Positions 46,015 to 54,592 are shown, counted from the stretch's first letter. The stretch is DNA of 64,000 nt from Dyella amyloliquefaciens (GCF_004296575.1 NZ_SAYT01000005.1:186001-250000); one strand, 5' to 3'. A program made the numbers and translations. Notes: generated from the letters alone by a model not told the origin.

Positions 46015-46060
46015 TGTCCGCGGACACCGGCACGGACAGACGGACAAGCGTCCGCGGACG
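46015..46060. promoter_or_regulatory. Candidate upstream activating sites for the sigma-54 regulator
   Basis: Two perfect 12-base palindromes, TGTCCGCGGACA (46015-46026) and CGTCCGCGGACG (46049-46060), share the core GTCCGCGGAC and are 34 bases apart centre to centre. Additional GGACA half-sites lie between and beside them. They sit about 70-115 bases upstream of the -24 element, a normal enhancer distance. Binding by the response regulator encoded at 29145-30482 is inferred. Confidence 0.7.
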
Positions 46061-46083
46061 CGTGAGACGCCCCGCCACGCGCT

Positions 46084-46662
46084 TCAGCCCGATGCGAGCT
46101 CCACCGCCGCGGTGCGGGCGGCCTCGCGGGCGATATCGCGTCCCAGCGTCGACAGATGGCCCAGCGGCACGGTTTCCAGCAGCTCCAGCGAGCCCAACCG
46201 CCGCGTGCGGAAGCACACCAGCTCGGCACTCGAGGCGCGGCAGGCCACGTGGTCCGGACACAGCGGCGTGGCAGGCAGTGGCTCGCTGCCGGCAAGCAGC
46301 GCATCCCAGGCGAGGTAGTCGGTGTCCGGCAGCAGGTGCACACGAGCACAGAAGTTGCCCTGCCCGTCGACGCCATCGATCCATTCACGCGGACCGTCCG
46401 CACCGATCATGCTCGACACGATCAGCTGCTCGATGCGCAGCACCGGCGCCAGTTCGCAGCGCGAGGCCAGCCAGCCTGCGGGCAGCGACCACGAATGCTG
46501 GGCCGCGCAGCGCGCCGGCAGATAGAGCACGCTGCCCAGCATCGGCAGGCGTGCCGCGAGTTCAGGCCCTTGCATCGACACCAGGCAACGGCTGATGGAC
46601 CAGCTCACCGCGTCGCGGGACGGGCGAATGGTGGCGAAAGCGTGCGCGAGCCAACCGAACAT
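46084..46662 (-). CDS. Unknown protein downstream of hemP
   Basis: A 192-residue protein of unknown function. The start at 46662 is supported by AGGAG seven bases upstream. It has no signal peptide or membrane helix and contains several cysteines (in SRCLVS, ARCAAQ, SRCEL, FCARV, LCPDHVACRA, LVCFR). I do not recognise a domain. It follows hemP on the same strand after 137 bases, and so may come under the same Fur-controlled promoter. A role in iron or haem handling is only suggested by position. Sparse motifs such as LPDTDYLAWDALL may help to identify homologues. Confidence 0.65.
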   Translation of the reverse strand: MFGWLAHAFATIRPSRDAVSWSISRCLVSMQGPELAARLPMLGSVLYLPARCAAQHSWSLPAGWLASRCELAPVLRIEQLIVSSMIGADGPREWIDGVDGQGNFCARVHLLPDTDYLAWDALLAGSEPLPATPLCPDHVACRASSAELVCFRTRRLGSLELLETVPLGHLSTLGRDIAREAARTAAVELASG

Positions 46663-46799
46663 CGTCAATCTCCTGAGGGGAGGCGACCCGGCTGGCGTTC
46701 CAGGGGAACGGCGTGGCGATAGGCCTGTGGCGTCCGGCGGCAGGCCGGACCGGGAATGAGGGGCATCCTTGCCCTTGCTGCTTCCGAGGGGAGAAGCGG

Positions 46800-47021
46800 C
46801 TACTTGGTGAGGATCAGCTTGTCGTTGCGGGTCAGGCGCAGGTGGTACTCGTTGCCCTGGTGCTGGATCACCAGCTCGCGCTCGCCCATGAGCAGCGACT
46901 GGCTGGAAACGCGGCGCGTCTCGCTGGCATCCAGGTGGGCCGGGGTCTTGAGGCTGAGCAGACGGAACGAGCGCGCCGGCAGTTCGGCGCCTTGCGGCAG
47001 GGACAGGACGCTGGTCGTCAT
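46800..47021 (-). CDS. hemP: Hemin uptake protein HemP
   Basis: A 73-residue protein whose C-terminal 35 residues fit the HemP/HmuP family: SQSLLMGERELVIQHQGNEY followed by HLRLTRNDKLILTK. HemP genes are induced by iron starvation and in some proteobacteria the protein is needed for expression of haem-uptake receptors. The N-terminal half is longer than in minimal HemP. A Fur box lies 36 bases upstream of the ATG, which fits iron control. No haem receptor gene is in the window; the gene downstream is unknown. Confidence 0.9.
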   Translation of the reverse strand: MTTSVLSLPQGAELPARSFRLLSLKTPAHLDASETRRVSSQSLLMGERELVIQHQGNEYHLRLTRNDKLILTK

Positions 47022-47046
47022 GGTGAGGCTCCGCGGTCAGAGGGGT

Positions 47047-47081
47047 GACACTCAGATGATAATAATTCTCATTTGAGTGTC
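47047..47081. promoter_or_regulatory. Fur box nested in a larger palindrome, hemP promoter
   Basis: TGATAATAATTCTCA at 47057-47071 matches the 7-1-7 Fur consensus TGATAATNATTATCA at all defined positions but one. It is bracketed by an exact 8-base inverted repeat, GACACTCA (47047-47054) and TGAGTGTC (47074-47081). It lies between hemP and the beta-lactamase stop, oriented to control hemP. Confidence 0.88.
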
Positions 47082-47112
47082 AAGCCACTGATGCGCCGAT
47101 GCGACGTCCTGT

Positions 47113-48006
47113 TCAGCGACCGCCCTTGGCGCCCGTCGCCGCGGCCTTTTCCTTGGCCACGCGCGAATCCAGGTTCGCGCTCCCCTCCTCGGCATAGGCC
47201 CGGCAGGCATGGCCATTGATCACCGGATCGGGTTTGGTGCCCGTATCGCGCTGCGCCACGCGTTCGAGCAGGTCGCTCTGGTCCGGGTGCGGCGACAGCA
47301 GGATGTCGCAGGGCAGCGCCGCGATGGTCTCGATGCTGCGGCGATAGTCACGCAGGCGCTCCGGATGCGCCGGATCGCTGAAGCGGTAGCCGTCCGCCGC
47401 GAACGCACCGAGGCTGTCGGCGTACACGATGTTCATGCAGCGCCCGGCCTCGCACGATCGCCAGGTCCACGTCGTGGCGCCCGGCGTGTGGCCCGGCGTG
47501 TAGTGCGCGGTGATGGCGATGTCACCCACATGCACCACGCCGCCATCGGCCACGGTGGTGACCTTGGCGATCGGCGTGAACGGAGAGGCTTCACCGTACT
47601 GCGGGTCCGCGGGATCCTTGCCGCCCAGCATCAGCGCCTTGGCACCCGCGCTGCTCGCTTCCACGCGTGCGCCGCTGTCGCGTGCAAGTTCGGCAATGGC
47701 GCCGGCGTGATCGAAGTGCGCATGCGTGTTGAGGATCACCTTCACGTCAGTGATGCGAAAACCCAGCGCCTGGATGTTCGCCTCGATCTGCTTCGTGTTC
47801 TGCGGCAGCGTGCCGTCGATCAGCACCAGACCTTGTGGTGAGGTGATCAGGATCGAGGTGAGGCCGCGAGTCCCCACGTAGTACGTGTTGCCGTAGATGC
47901 GGAACGGCTTCTGCGGCTGGCTCCATTCGGGAGGGCCGGCGAATGCAGTGGAGACGGCAGTCAGCGTGAGCGCGGCGAACAGCGCGGTGCGAAGCGTGGG
48001 CTTCAT
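47113..48006 (-). CDS. Subclass B3-like metallo-beta-lactamase
   Basis: A 297-residue exported metallo-hydrolase. The signal peptide (MKPTLRTALFAALTLTAVSTAFA) directs it to the periplasm. The six expected B3 zinc ligands are present: H95, H97 (in THAHFDHAG), H173 (in TPGHTPG), D99, H100 and H240 (in LLSPHPDQ), and the B3-typical YRRSIETIAALPCDILL block precedes the last ligand. It should hydrolyse beta-lactams including carbapenems if active, but many environmental B3 relatives are weak or have other lactone/ester substrates. The start at 48006 is fixed by the signal peptide. It is probably monocistronic, with REP units upstream. Confidence 0.88.
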   Translation of the reverse strand: MKPTLRTALFAALTLTAVSTAFAGPPEWSQPQKPFRIYGNTYYVGTRGLTSILITSPQGLVLIDGTLPQNTKQIEANIQALGFRITDVKVILNTHAHFDHAGAIAELARDSGARVEASSAGAKALMLGGKDPADPQYGEASPFTPIAKVTTVADGGVVHVGDIAITAHYTPGHTPGATTWTWRSCEAGRCMNIVYADSLGAFAADGYRFSDPAHPERLRDYRRSIETIAALPCDILLSPHPDQSDLLERVAQRDTGTKPDPVINGHACRAYAEEGSANLDSRVAKEKAAATGAKGGR

Positions 48007-48101
48007 GCGTGGGGAGTCCTTGAAGAGGTTTCGACACCGTGCCGCGAAGAACCGGCATCCGCAGGGCGTGACATGGCGAAACAGAGGCACGGCGCGGGCG
48101 A

Positions 48102-48184
48102 TGTAGGAGCGCACCCAGTGCGCGAAAAGCCAACGAAGCGATGATGCCGCTCCGCTGCTATCGCGCACTGGGTGCGCTCCTACA
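48102..48184. repeat. Inverted REP pair
   Basis: REP units (CCA-loop type) at 48102-48125 and, inverted, 48161-48184 lie between the stop of the aldo/keto reductase gene and the start of the beta-lactamase gene. Confidence 0.75.
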
Positions 48185-48199
48185 CAAGGCACCGGCGGG

Positions 48200-49168
48200 T
48201 CAGGCCAATGCTTGCTCGATCCGCTGGATCACGGCGGCATCCATCCGCGGCAGCACGTCGAGGGCGGCCAGATTGTGTTGCAACTGGTCCAGCTTGCTCG
48301 CGCCCAGCATCACCGTGGACACGTGGGGATTCACCAGACACCACGCGACCGCCAGCTGCGCCATCGACACGCCGAGATCCGATGCGATCGGCGCCAGGCG
48401 CCGCACCTTGTCGATGCGATCGCCGCCCTGCTCAAGAATCGCCTCGCGCAACCATTCGTAGCCAGGTTGCGCCAGGCGCGTATCGGACGGCACGCCATCG
48501 TTGTACTTGCCGGTGAGCAGGCCGGACGCCAGCGGCGACCAGATCGTGGTGCCCATGCCGTAGGCGTCGTACAGCGGCGCGTATTCCTGCTCCACGCGTT
48601 CGCGATGCAGCAGGTTGTACTGCGGCTGCTCCATCGTCGGTGCGAACATGTGGTTCTCGCGCGCAATCCGGTGCGCTTCGATGATCGCTTCCGCCGGCCA
48701 CTCGCTGGTACCCCAGTACAGCACCTTGCCCTGGCGCACGAGGGTATCCATCGCGCCGACGGTTTCCTCGATCGGCGTATCCGGATCGGGCCGGTGGCAG
48801 AAATAGAGATCCAGGTGTTCCACACGCAGGCGCTGCAGCGCCTGGTGGCAGGCCTCGATCACGTGCTTGCGCGAGAGGCCGCGCTGCGTCGGCAACGGAT
48901 TTTCCGCCGCGCCGAAATACACCTTGCTCGACACGCAGTAGCTGTCGCGCGGAAAGCGCAGGTCGGCCAGCACGTCACCCATCAGCGTTTCGGCCACGCC
49001 GTGGTTATAGGTTTCCGCGTTGTCGAAGAAGTTGACGCCGTGATCGTGCGCCATGGCCAGCAGGTCGCGCGCCAGCGACCGTCCCACCTGCCTGCCAAAG
49101 GTGACCCAGGCACCGAAGGACAACGCGGACAACTGCAGGCCGGATTTTCCGAGACGTCGATATTGCAT
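48200..49168 (-). CDS. Aldo/keto reductase (potassium-channel beta-subunit type)
   Basis: A 322-residue NADPH-dependent reductase of the AKR superfamily. The catalytic tetrad is visible as D49 (in NFFDNAETYNHG), Y54, K83 (in VSSKVYFG) and H116 (in DLYFCHRPDPDTP), with the cofactor region STVMLGASKLDQL at the C-terminus. The opening MQYRRLGKSGLQLSALSFG and the YNLLHRERVEQEY block match the Kv-beta/YghZ subgroup that reduces small aldehydes such as methylglyoxal. The start at 49168 follows GGAG. It is divergent from an alcohol dehydrogenase gene, and a shared stress-type promoter region of 148 bases lies between them. Confidence 0.9.
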   Translation of the reverse strand: MQYRRLGKSGLQLSALSFGAWVTFGRQVGRSLARDLLAMAHDHGVNFFDNAETYNHGVAETLMGDVLADLRFPRDSYCVSSKVYFGAAENPLPTQRGLSRKHVIEACHQALQRLRVEHLDLYFCHRPDPDTPIEETVGAMDTLVRQGKVLYWGTSEWPAEAIIEAHRIARENHMFAPTMEQPQYNLLHRERVEQEYAPLYDAYGMGTTIWSPLASGLLTGKYNDGVPSDTRLAQPGYEWLREAILEQGGDRIDKVRRLAPIASDLGVSMAQLAVAWCLVNPHVSTVMLGASKLDQLQHNLAALDVLPRMDAAVIQRIEQALA

Positions 49169-49316
49169 GGGTTTACTCCGGTGCATGGGGATGGACCAGC
49201 ATGCCAAGAGCACGCCCGCCGCGTCCATCGCCACGGCCTATACGCGACGCCAACGAGGCGCGAGCTAGGCTTCGGCGTTCCCCGTGATGTCCCTTCTTCC
49301 GCTTCGGAGTGCAGAC

Positions 49317-50336
49317 ATGTCGCAAATGCACGGTTGGTCGGCGCAGCAGGCAGGCAAGCCCTTGGTCCTGGAGCAATTCGACCTGGGTCCGCTGGGCGCC
49401 GAAGACGTGGAAGTCGCCGTCGATTACTGCGGCATCTGCCACTCCGATCTCTCCATGATCAACAACGAATGGGGCATGGCGCGCTTTCCCTTCGTGCCCG
49501 GCCACGAGGTGATCGGCCGCGTCACCTCGCTGGGTGAGCACGCCAAGGGACTGCAGGTCGGTCAGCGCGTCGGCATCGGCTGGACGGCCAGCAGTTGCAT
49601 GCATTGCCATCCGTGCCTGTCAGGACATCAGAACCTGTGCCCGAACTCCGTAGCGACGATTGCCGGTGGCCACCAGGGCGGCTTCGCGGACAAGGTGCGC
49701 GCCCACTGGGCATGGGCCATTCCCCTGCCGGAGGGCATTCATCTCCCGAGTGCGGGACCGCTGCTGTGCGGTGGCATCACCGTGCTCAAGCCGTTCCTCG
49801 CCTATCGCATCAGCCCCAGCGCGCGCGTTGGCGTGGTCGGTATCGGCGGGCTTGGCCATATGGCGTTGAAATTCGCCCGTGCGTGGGGCTGCGAAGTCAC
49901 CGCCTTCACCTCCACCGCCTCCAAGGCCGACGAGGCGCGATCCTTTGGTGCGCACCACGTCGTCTCCAGCCGCGATGCCGACGCCATCAAGGCGATCGCC
50001 GGCTCGCTCGATCTGTTGCTGGTGACGGTCAACGTGCCGCTGGACTGGAACGCCCTGCTCGGCACGCTGGCACCACTCGGGCGCATGCATGTGGTTGGCG
50101 CCGTCATGGAGCCGATCCCCATCTCCGTGTTCGCCCTGATGGGCGGCGAGCGCGAAGTGTCGAGCTCACCCACCGGCTCGCCAGTCGACATCGCCACCCT
50201 GCTCGATTTCGCTACACGACACGACATCCGCCCGCAGGTGGAGATGTTTCCGATGGATCAGGTGAACGAGGCGCTCAGGCATCTCGCCGACGGCAAGGCG
50301 CGCTACCGCATCGTGCTGGAGCAGAAGGCGCGCTAA
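49317..50336 (+). CDS. Zinc NAD(P)-dependent alcohol dehydrogenase, YahK/CAD type
   Basis: A 339-residue medium-chain alcohol dehydrogenase. The catalytic zinc ligands are C38 (in CGICHSD), H60 in the GHE motif (FVPGHEVIG) and a later cysteine; the structural zinc site is a run of four cysteines (SCMHCHPCLSGHQNLC region, about 93-107). The nucleotide loop is VVGIGGLGHMALKFA. This is the cinnamyl alcohol dehydrogenase/YahK type, which reduces aldehydes with NADPH. The ATG at 49317 has GGAG eight bases before it. It faces the aldo/keto reductase gene, and both could act in aldehyde detoxification. Confidence 0.92.
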   Translation: MSQMHGWSAQQAGKPLVLEQFDLGPLGAEDVEVAVDYCGICHSDLSMINNEWGMARFPFVPGHEVIGRVTSLGEHAKGLQVGQRVGIGWTASSCMHCHPCLSGHQNLCPNSVATIAGGHQGGFADKVRAHWAWAIPLPEGIHLPSAGPLLCGGITVLKPFLAYRISPSARVGVVGIGGLGHMALKFARAWGCEVTAFTSTASKADEARSFGAHHVVSSRDADAIKAIAGSLDLLLVTVNVPLDWNALLGTLAPLGRMHVVGAVMEPIPISVFALMGGEREVSSSPTGSPVDIATLLDFATRHDIRPQVEMFPMDQVNEALRHLADGKARYRIVLEQKAR

Positions 50337-50369
50337 GCTCGGGAGCACTATCCCGGGAGAGCAAAGCCC

Positions 50370-50612
50370 ATGAGCGTCGACTTGCTGCGCGCCGTGCTTG
50401 GATGGTCGGCGATCTTCAACCTGGTGCTGGTTACGATATGGTTCGCGCTATTTCGCGGCCTGCACGACCGCATGTACGCGATGCACAGTCGCTGGTTCCA
50501 TCTTTCCGAGGAAACCTTCGACAGCATCCACTATGCCGGCATGGCCTGGCACAAGCTCTCGACCTGGCTGCTGTTCATCCTGCCCTATTTCGCGCTGCGC
50601 CTGGCCGCCTGA
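50370..50612 (+). CDS. DUF6868-like small membrane protein
   Basis: An 80-residue protein with two predicted transmembrane helices (about 5-28 and 60-78) separated by RMYAMHSRWFHLSEETFDSIHYAGMAWHK. The pattern of N-terminal helix, tyrosine- and histidine-rich loop with WF and FD, and final helix ending PYFALRL resembles the DUF6868 family. It starts 33 bases after the alcohol dehydrogenase stop with GGGAGA upstream, and so may be the second gene of that transcript. The function is unknown. Confidence 0.72.
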   Translation: MSVDLLRAVLGWSAIFNLVLVTIWFALFRGLHDRMYAMHSRWFHLSEETFDSIHYAGMAWHKLSTWLLFILPYFALRLAA

Positions 50613-50666
50613 GGCGATCCCTGCGCAGCGCGTCGGCGAGGCAACGGCCCCGCCGACGATCATCGA

Positions 50667-51236
50667 TCAAGGCAGCAAATGGACGTCCATGCGCTGGTCG
50701 ATGCCTTCGTCCGCTTCCGGCCGCGACACCGTCTTGCGCAGGTTGTCGCTGGTTCCCCAGGCCTTCAGCGCCGCCAGCACGGCATCGTCCTGCCCGTCCT
50801 TGCGCATGTAGATGTCGAGATGGCGAAAGTCCTCGCATCCGGTCTCGCAATGGAAGCTGGAGAACGCCATGCCCTCGATCTGGCCGAACTCGTTGAGCAC
50901 GATCGCCGCCGCGCTGCCGCCGCAATCACGCGAGGGGCAGGCCGAAAACAGGTAACGCTTGTCGGCCAGCACCAGCATGTTTTCCGACGTGCCGCCGAAG
51001 GCGGACAGCGCCTGCGAACTCACGGAGCGATCGGTGCTGAAGTAACTGGCTTTTGCGTCGCCAGCGAAATGACTCAGCGCCTGCACGAAGCCATTGGCGC
51101 GCGCGAGCGCCTTGGCATCACTACAGGTCGAGGGATCGATCAATCGACACGGACCCGTTGCCGTCGCCGCCGAGACCGACATAGACGCGCTCCACGCGAG
51201 CGCGATCAGACACGCCAACTTGAGAAGCTTGCGCAT
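50667..51236 (-). CDS. Exported protein of unknown function
   Basis: A 189-residue protein with a cleavable signal peptide (MRKLLKLACLIALAWSASMSVSA). The mature part has six or more cysteines (GPCRL, STCSD, SACPS, RDCGG, HCETGCEDF), which should form disulfides in the periplasm. The segment YLFSACPSRDCGGSAAAIVLNEFGQIEGMAF is reminiscent of the C-type inhibitor/Ivy-like lysozyme inhibitors, whose loops are also Cys-bounded, but I would not assign that function. It is a single gene, convergent with the small membrane protein gene. Confidence 0.65.
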   Translation of the reverse strand: MRKLLKLACLIALAWSASMSVSAATATGPCRLIDPSTCSDAKALARANGFVQALSHFAGDAKASYFSTDRSVSSQALSAFGGTSENMLVLADKRYLFSACPSRDCGGSAAAIVLNEFGQIEGMAFSSFHCETGCEDFRHLDIYMRKDGQDDAVLAALKAWGTSDNLRKTVSRPEADEGIDQRMDVHLLP

Positions 51237-51588
51237 GACACCATCCCCTGAATGGTCGAACCCTGCCCCCGACCGCAACCACCCTAGGGCTGCGTCGATA
51301 CCCGCCATGGCAGCTAAATTCCCCCGTCATGGCCTCGCGAATTCGTCTCGCACGCGCCGCAAAAACCTGCGCAAGATGGCCATCCAAACGTACATCCTGT
51401 GCGACCTGGAGCCCATGAAACACCGTCTTTTGTGACAGCTACAGGCGGCCGGCGGCATGTGCTACTACGAATACGTACGTAGTAGATGCTACCCATACCA
51501 CGCTTTCCATAGGAATTTTGACCGGCATTTGTGAAGGCTGCCTTACGAGGCGCGTTGCGCGCCATCCGCGGCCCGCACTCGGGAGTCG
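51237..51588. other. Gene-free intergenic stretch with a small palindrome
   Basis: About 350 bases between the start of the exported protein gene and the stop of pgpA. No frame here has protein-like composition. The only clear structure is CTACTACG-N8-CGTAGTAG at 51462-51485, an exact inverted repeat in a locally AT-richer patch, which could be an operator or part of a promoter for the exported protein gene. The rest is featureless to my reading. Confidence 0.6.
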
Positions 51589-52137
51589 TTACAGGCGCAG
51601 AAAAAACGCCAGCACGATAGCAGCGAATACACCGGCGACGACGTCATCGACCATCACGCCCAGACCACCCTTGAGCTGACGATCCAGATTACGGATCGGC
51701 CAGGGCTTCCACACGTCGAACAGGCGGAACAGCAGGAAGCCGATCACCACGCTCGACCACGAGGCCCACAGTGCGGGAATCAGGGTGGGCGTCAGGGCAA
51801 TCCACATGCCCACGAATTCATCCCACACGATGCTGCGGTGATCGTCCACGCCCACCGCGCGCCCCGCGATGCCGCAGGCCCACACGCCACCCACGAACGC
51901 GACCACGATGGCGAAGACATAAAGCTGCATGGGCAGCGTTCGCAGCAGCAGCCACGGGATGAGCGCGGCCAGCGATCCGAAGGTGCCCTGCGCGAACGGC
52001 GCGAGGCCGGAACCAAAACCACACGCAATCCATCCCGCCGGCGTGACCAGCAGCATGCGGCGTTGTTCCGGAGTCAGCGTCTTCTTGTCGGCGCCGATGT
52101 CATTGTCGTTGTCGGTGACGTCGTCGTTGTCGCTCAT
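51589..52137 (-). CDS. pgpA: Phosphatidylglycerophosphatase A
   Basis: A 182-residue inner-membrane enzyme that dephosphorylates phosphatidylglycerophosphate to phosphatidylglycerol. The family blocks are WIACGFGSGLAPFAQGTFGSLAALIP (after a charged N-terminus), DDHRSIVWDEFVGMWIAL and LLFRLFDVWKPWPIRNLDRQLKGGLGVMVDDVVAG, with intervening transmembrane helices. The acidic N-terminal 20 residues (rich in Asp/Asn) are an unusual extension. The start overlaps the thiL stop by 4 bases (ATGA). The thiL-pgpA order is conserved in gammaproteobacteria. Confidence 0.94.
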   Translation of the reverse strand: MSDNDDVTDNDNDIGADKKTLTPEQRRMLLVTPAGWIACGFGSGLAPFAQGTFGSLAALIPWLLLRTLPMQLYVFAIVVAFVGGVWACGIAGRAVGVDDHRSIVWDEFVGMWIALTPTLIPALWASWSSVVIGFLLFRLFDVWKPWPIRNLDRQLKGGLGVMVDDVVAGVFAAIVLAFFLRL

Positions 52138-53111
52138 GCGAAGTGATCCCAGCCGCGATGTATGGTTTCCAGCCATTGGCCGTGCTCGTCACGCACGCGC
52201 ACGCCGGCGCCCTCGACCATGCGCCCGATGCGCGTGGCGCCGCAGCCCAGTCTGGCCAGGTCTCCCTGTACTTCGGCAACCTGAGCGGGCGGCACCGTGA
52301 AGCAAAGCTCGTAGTCGTCACCACCGGAGAGTGCAAAGTCGCGCGTCACGACTTCGTCGAAGGCGCCCAGCAGCATGGATGAACGGGGCAACAGCGAAGC
52401 GTCGATCTCGGCCCCCAGCGCGCTGGCCTCGCAAATATGGCCGAGGTCGGCGAGCAGTCCGTCGGACACGTCGATGCATGCGGTGGCGCGGCCACGCAGG
52501 GCCAGTCCGGCCTGCAATCGGGGTATGGGGCGATGCAGGCGTTCGATCAGGTAAGCCGCACGACCGTCGCCCTCGGCCACGCGCGCACCGGCCTGCAGCA
52601 AGCGCAGGCCTGCCGCGGCATCACCGAGCGTACCGGTCACCAGCACCACGTCGCCGGCGCGGGCACCGGCACGCGTGAGCGCCTGGCCGGGAGGCACGAA
52701 TCCGTGCACGGCCACGCTGATGGTCAACGCGCCACTCGTGGTGTCGCCACCGATAAGGGCCAGTCGGTGTGGCTGCGCGAGCTGGGCGAACCCCTCGGCA
52801 AAGCCATCGATGAACTGCTGCACCTGCTCCACCGGCTTGCGCGGCAAGGTCAGCGCAAGCAGCGCCCAGGCCGGGCTGGCGCCCATGGCGGCGAGGTCGG
52901 AGAGGTTCACCGCCAGCGACTTCCAGCCGAGGTCGGCCGGATCGGTGCCGTGTGGGAAATGCACGCCCTCGACCATGGTGTCGACGGCGATGGCCAGCTC
53001 CTGGCCGGCGGGCGGCGCCACCAGCGCGGCGTCGTCGCCTATCCCCAGGCGCACGTCCTCGCGGCCTTGCGCGGTACGTTCGCGGATGCGGTCGATCAGG
53101 CGAAATTCCAT
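52134..53111 (-). CDS. thiL: Thiamine-monophosphate kinase
   Basis: A 325-residue enzyme converting thiamine monophosphate to the active diphosphate with ATP. The N-terminus MEFRLIDRIRERT, the metal-binding GIGDDAALV and DTMVEGVHFP, the NLSDLAAMGASP block, GGDTTSG, and CIDVSDGLLADLGHI plus SGGDDYELCF are all diagnostic. The open frame runs upstream to 53477, but the ATG at 53111 gives the normal start. It lies 37 bases downstream of a GNAT gene that is itself linked to nusB, and overlaps pgpA. It supplies thiamine diphosphate for enzymes such as Dxs. Confidence 0.96.
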   Translation of the reverse strand: MEFRLIDRIRERTAQGREDVRLGIGDDAALVAPPAGQELAIAVDTMVEGVHFPHGTDPADLGWKSLAVNLSDLAAMGASPAWALLALTLPRKPVEQVQQFIDGFAEGFAQLAQPHRLALIGGDTTSGALTISVAVHGFVPPGQALTRAGARAGDVVLVTGTLGDAAAGLRLLQAGARVAEGDGRAAYLIERLHRPIPRLQAGLALRGRATACIDVSDGLLADLGHICEASALGAEIDASLLPRSSMLLGAFDEVVTRDFALSGGDDYELCFTVPPAQVAEVQGDLARLGCGATRIGRMVEGAGVRVRDEHGQWLETIHRGWDHFA

Positions 53112-53148
53112 GGATGCGGCCCGTAGGTGTGAAGGGTCGCCGTCGATG

Positions 53149-53685
53149 CTACCGGCTGAACACGACGGTGGGACCGCCGTGGTAGGTCGATTCCTGCCAG
53201 CGCTTGAAGCCCGCCTTCTCGGCGACGCGGATCGAAGGCTGGTTGGCAGGGTCGATGATGCAGACCGCGCGCAGGTCCGGTCGATGCAGCTCGGCCCAGG
53301 CGATTGCCGCGGCCACGGCCTCGCTCGCATAGCCCTTGCCGTGGGCATGCGAAGCCAGGACCCAGCCGAATTCCAGCATGCCGTCCAGCGAAGGCTGCAG
53401 GTCACGCCTGAAGTCGGCGAATCCGATATCGCCGATATAGCGGCCCGTGGACTTCTCTTCGACAGCCCAGTAGCCATAGCCCAGCACGGTCCACAGGCCC
53501 ATGTACTGCAGGAACCGGCGCCAGACTTCTTCCGACGTCTGCGGCCGACCGCCGATGAACCGGGTCACCGTCGGGTCGGACCAGATCGCGAGGCGCTCGG
53601 CGTGATCTTCGGCGCGATGCGCCCGCAACCGCAGGCGCTCGGTCTCGATGACGGGAACGGGGGACTGCCGCTCCGCGCCGGCCAT
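53149..53685 (-). CDS. GNAT family N-acetyltransferase (RimJ/RimL type)
   Basis: A 178-residue acetyltransferase. ETERLRLRAHRAEDHAE at the start and the acetyl-CoA segment SHAHGKGYASEAVAAAI plus the closing NQPSIRVAEKAGF are standard for the RimJ/RimL-like group, which acetylates protein N-termini or small amines. Its ATG overlaps the nusB stop by 1 base (TGATG), so it is translationally coupled in the nusB-thiL transcript; this gene is not a usual member of that operon. The acceptor is unknown. Confidence 0.9.
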   Translation of the reverse strand: MAGAERQSPVPVIETERLRLRAHRAEDHAERLAIWSDPTVTRFIGGRPQTSEEVWRRFLQYMGLWTVLGYGYWAVEEKSTGRYIGDIGFADFRRDLQPSLDGMLEFGWVLASHAHGKGYASEAVAAAIAWAELHRPDLRAVCIIDPANQPSIRVAEKAGFKRWQESTYHGGPTVVFSR

Positions 53686-54130
53686 CAGCCGCGCTTTTCC
53701 GTGGAGCGCAACGCGGTGGCGAGCTTGTCCAGCACGCCGTTGACGTAGCTGTGGCCGTGATCGGCACCGAAGCGCTTGGTGACCTCGATGGCCTCGTTGA
53801 TGATCACGCGGTAAGGCACGTCCGGGCGGTACTTCAGCTCGTAGGTGGCCAGGCGCAGCGCAGCGCGCTCGATCGGATCGATCTGCTCGACCTCGCGGTC
53901 CACGTACGGCTTGATGGCCTCGTCGATGGCGGCGACATGGCGCTCGACGCCATGCAGCAGATCCTCGAAATACTCGAGGTCGGCCACTTCCATGTCCTGC
54001 TCATGGCGGAACTGGTCGATCACGGCACCCATGCGGCTGCCACCGATCTGCCAGGCGTACAGGGCCTGCAGCGCGCGGCGACGGGCGCGCGAGCGCGCGG
54101 CGAGGTCGATGCCTTCGGGACGGTTGCTCA

Positions 54131-54131
<1 letters not shown>
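53685..54131 (-). CDS. nusB: Transcription antitermination protein NusB
   Basis: A 148-residue all-helical protein that joins NusE (S10), NusA and NusG on the boxA RNA to prevent premature termination in rRNA operons. The sequence shows RSRARRRALQALYAWQIGG, an arginine-rich RNA-binding N-terminus, and the conserved IDPIERAALRLATYELKYRPDVPYRVIINEAIEVTKRFGADH region. The ATG at 54131 shares a base with the ribH stop (TGATG), so ribH and nusB are coupled, as in most proteobacteria. Confidence 0.96.
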
Positions 54132-54592
<461 letters not shown>

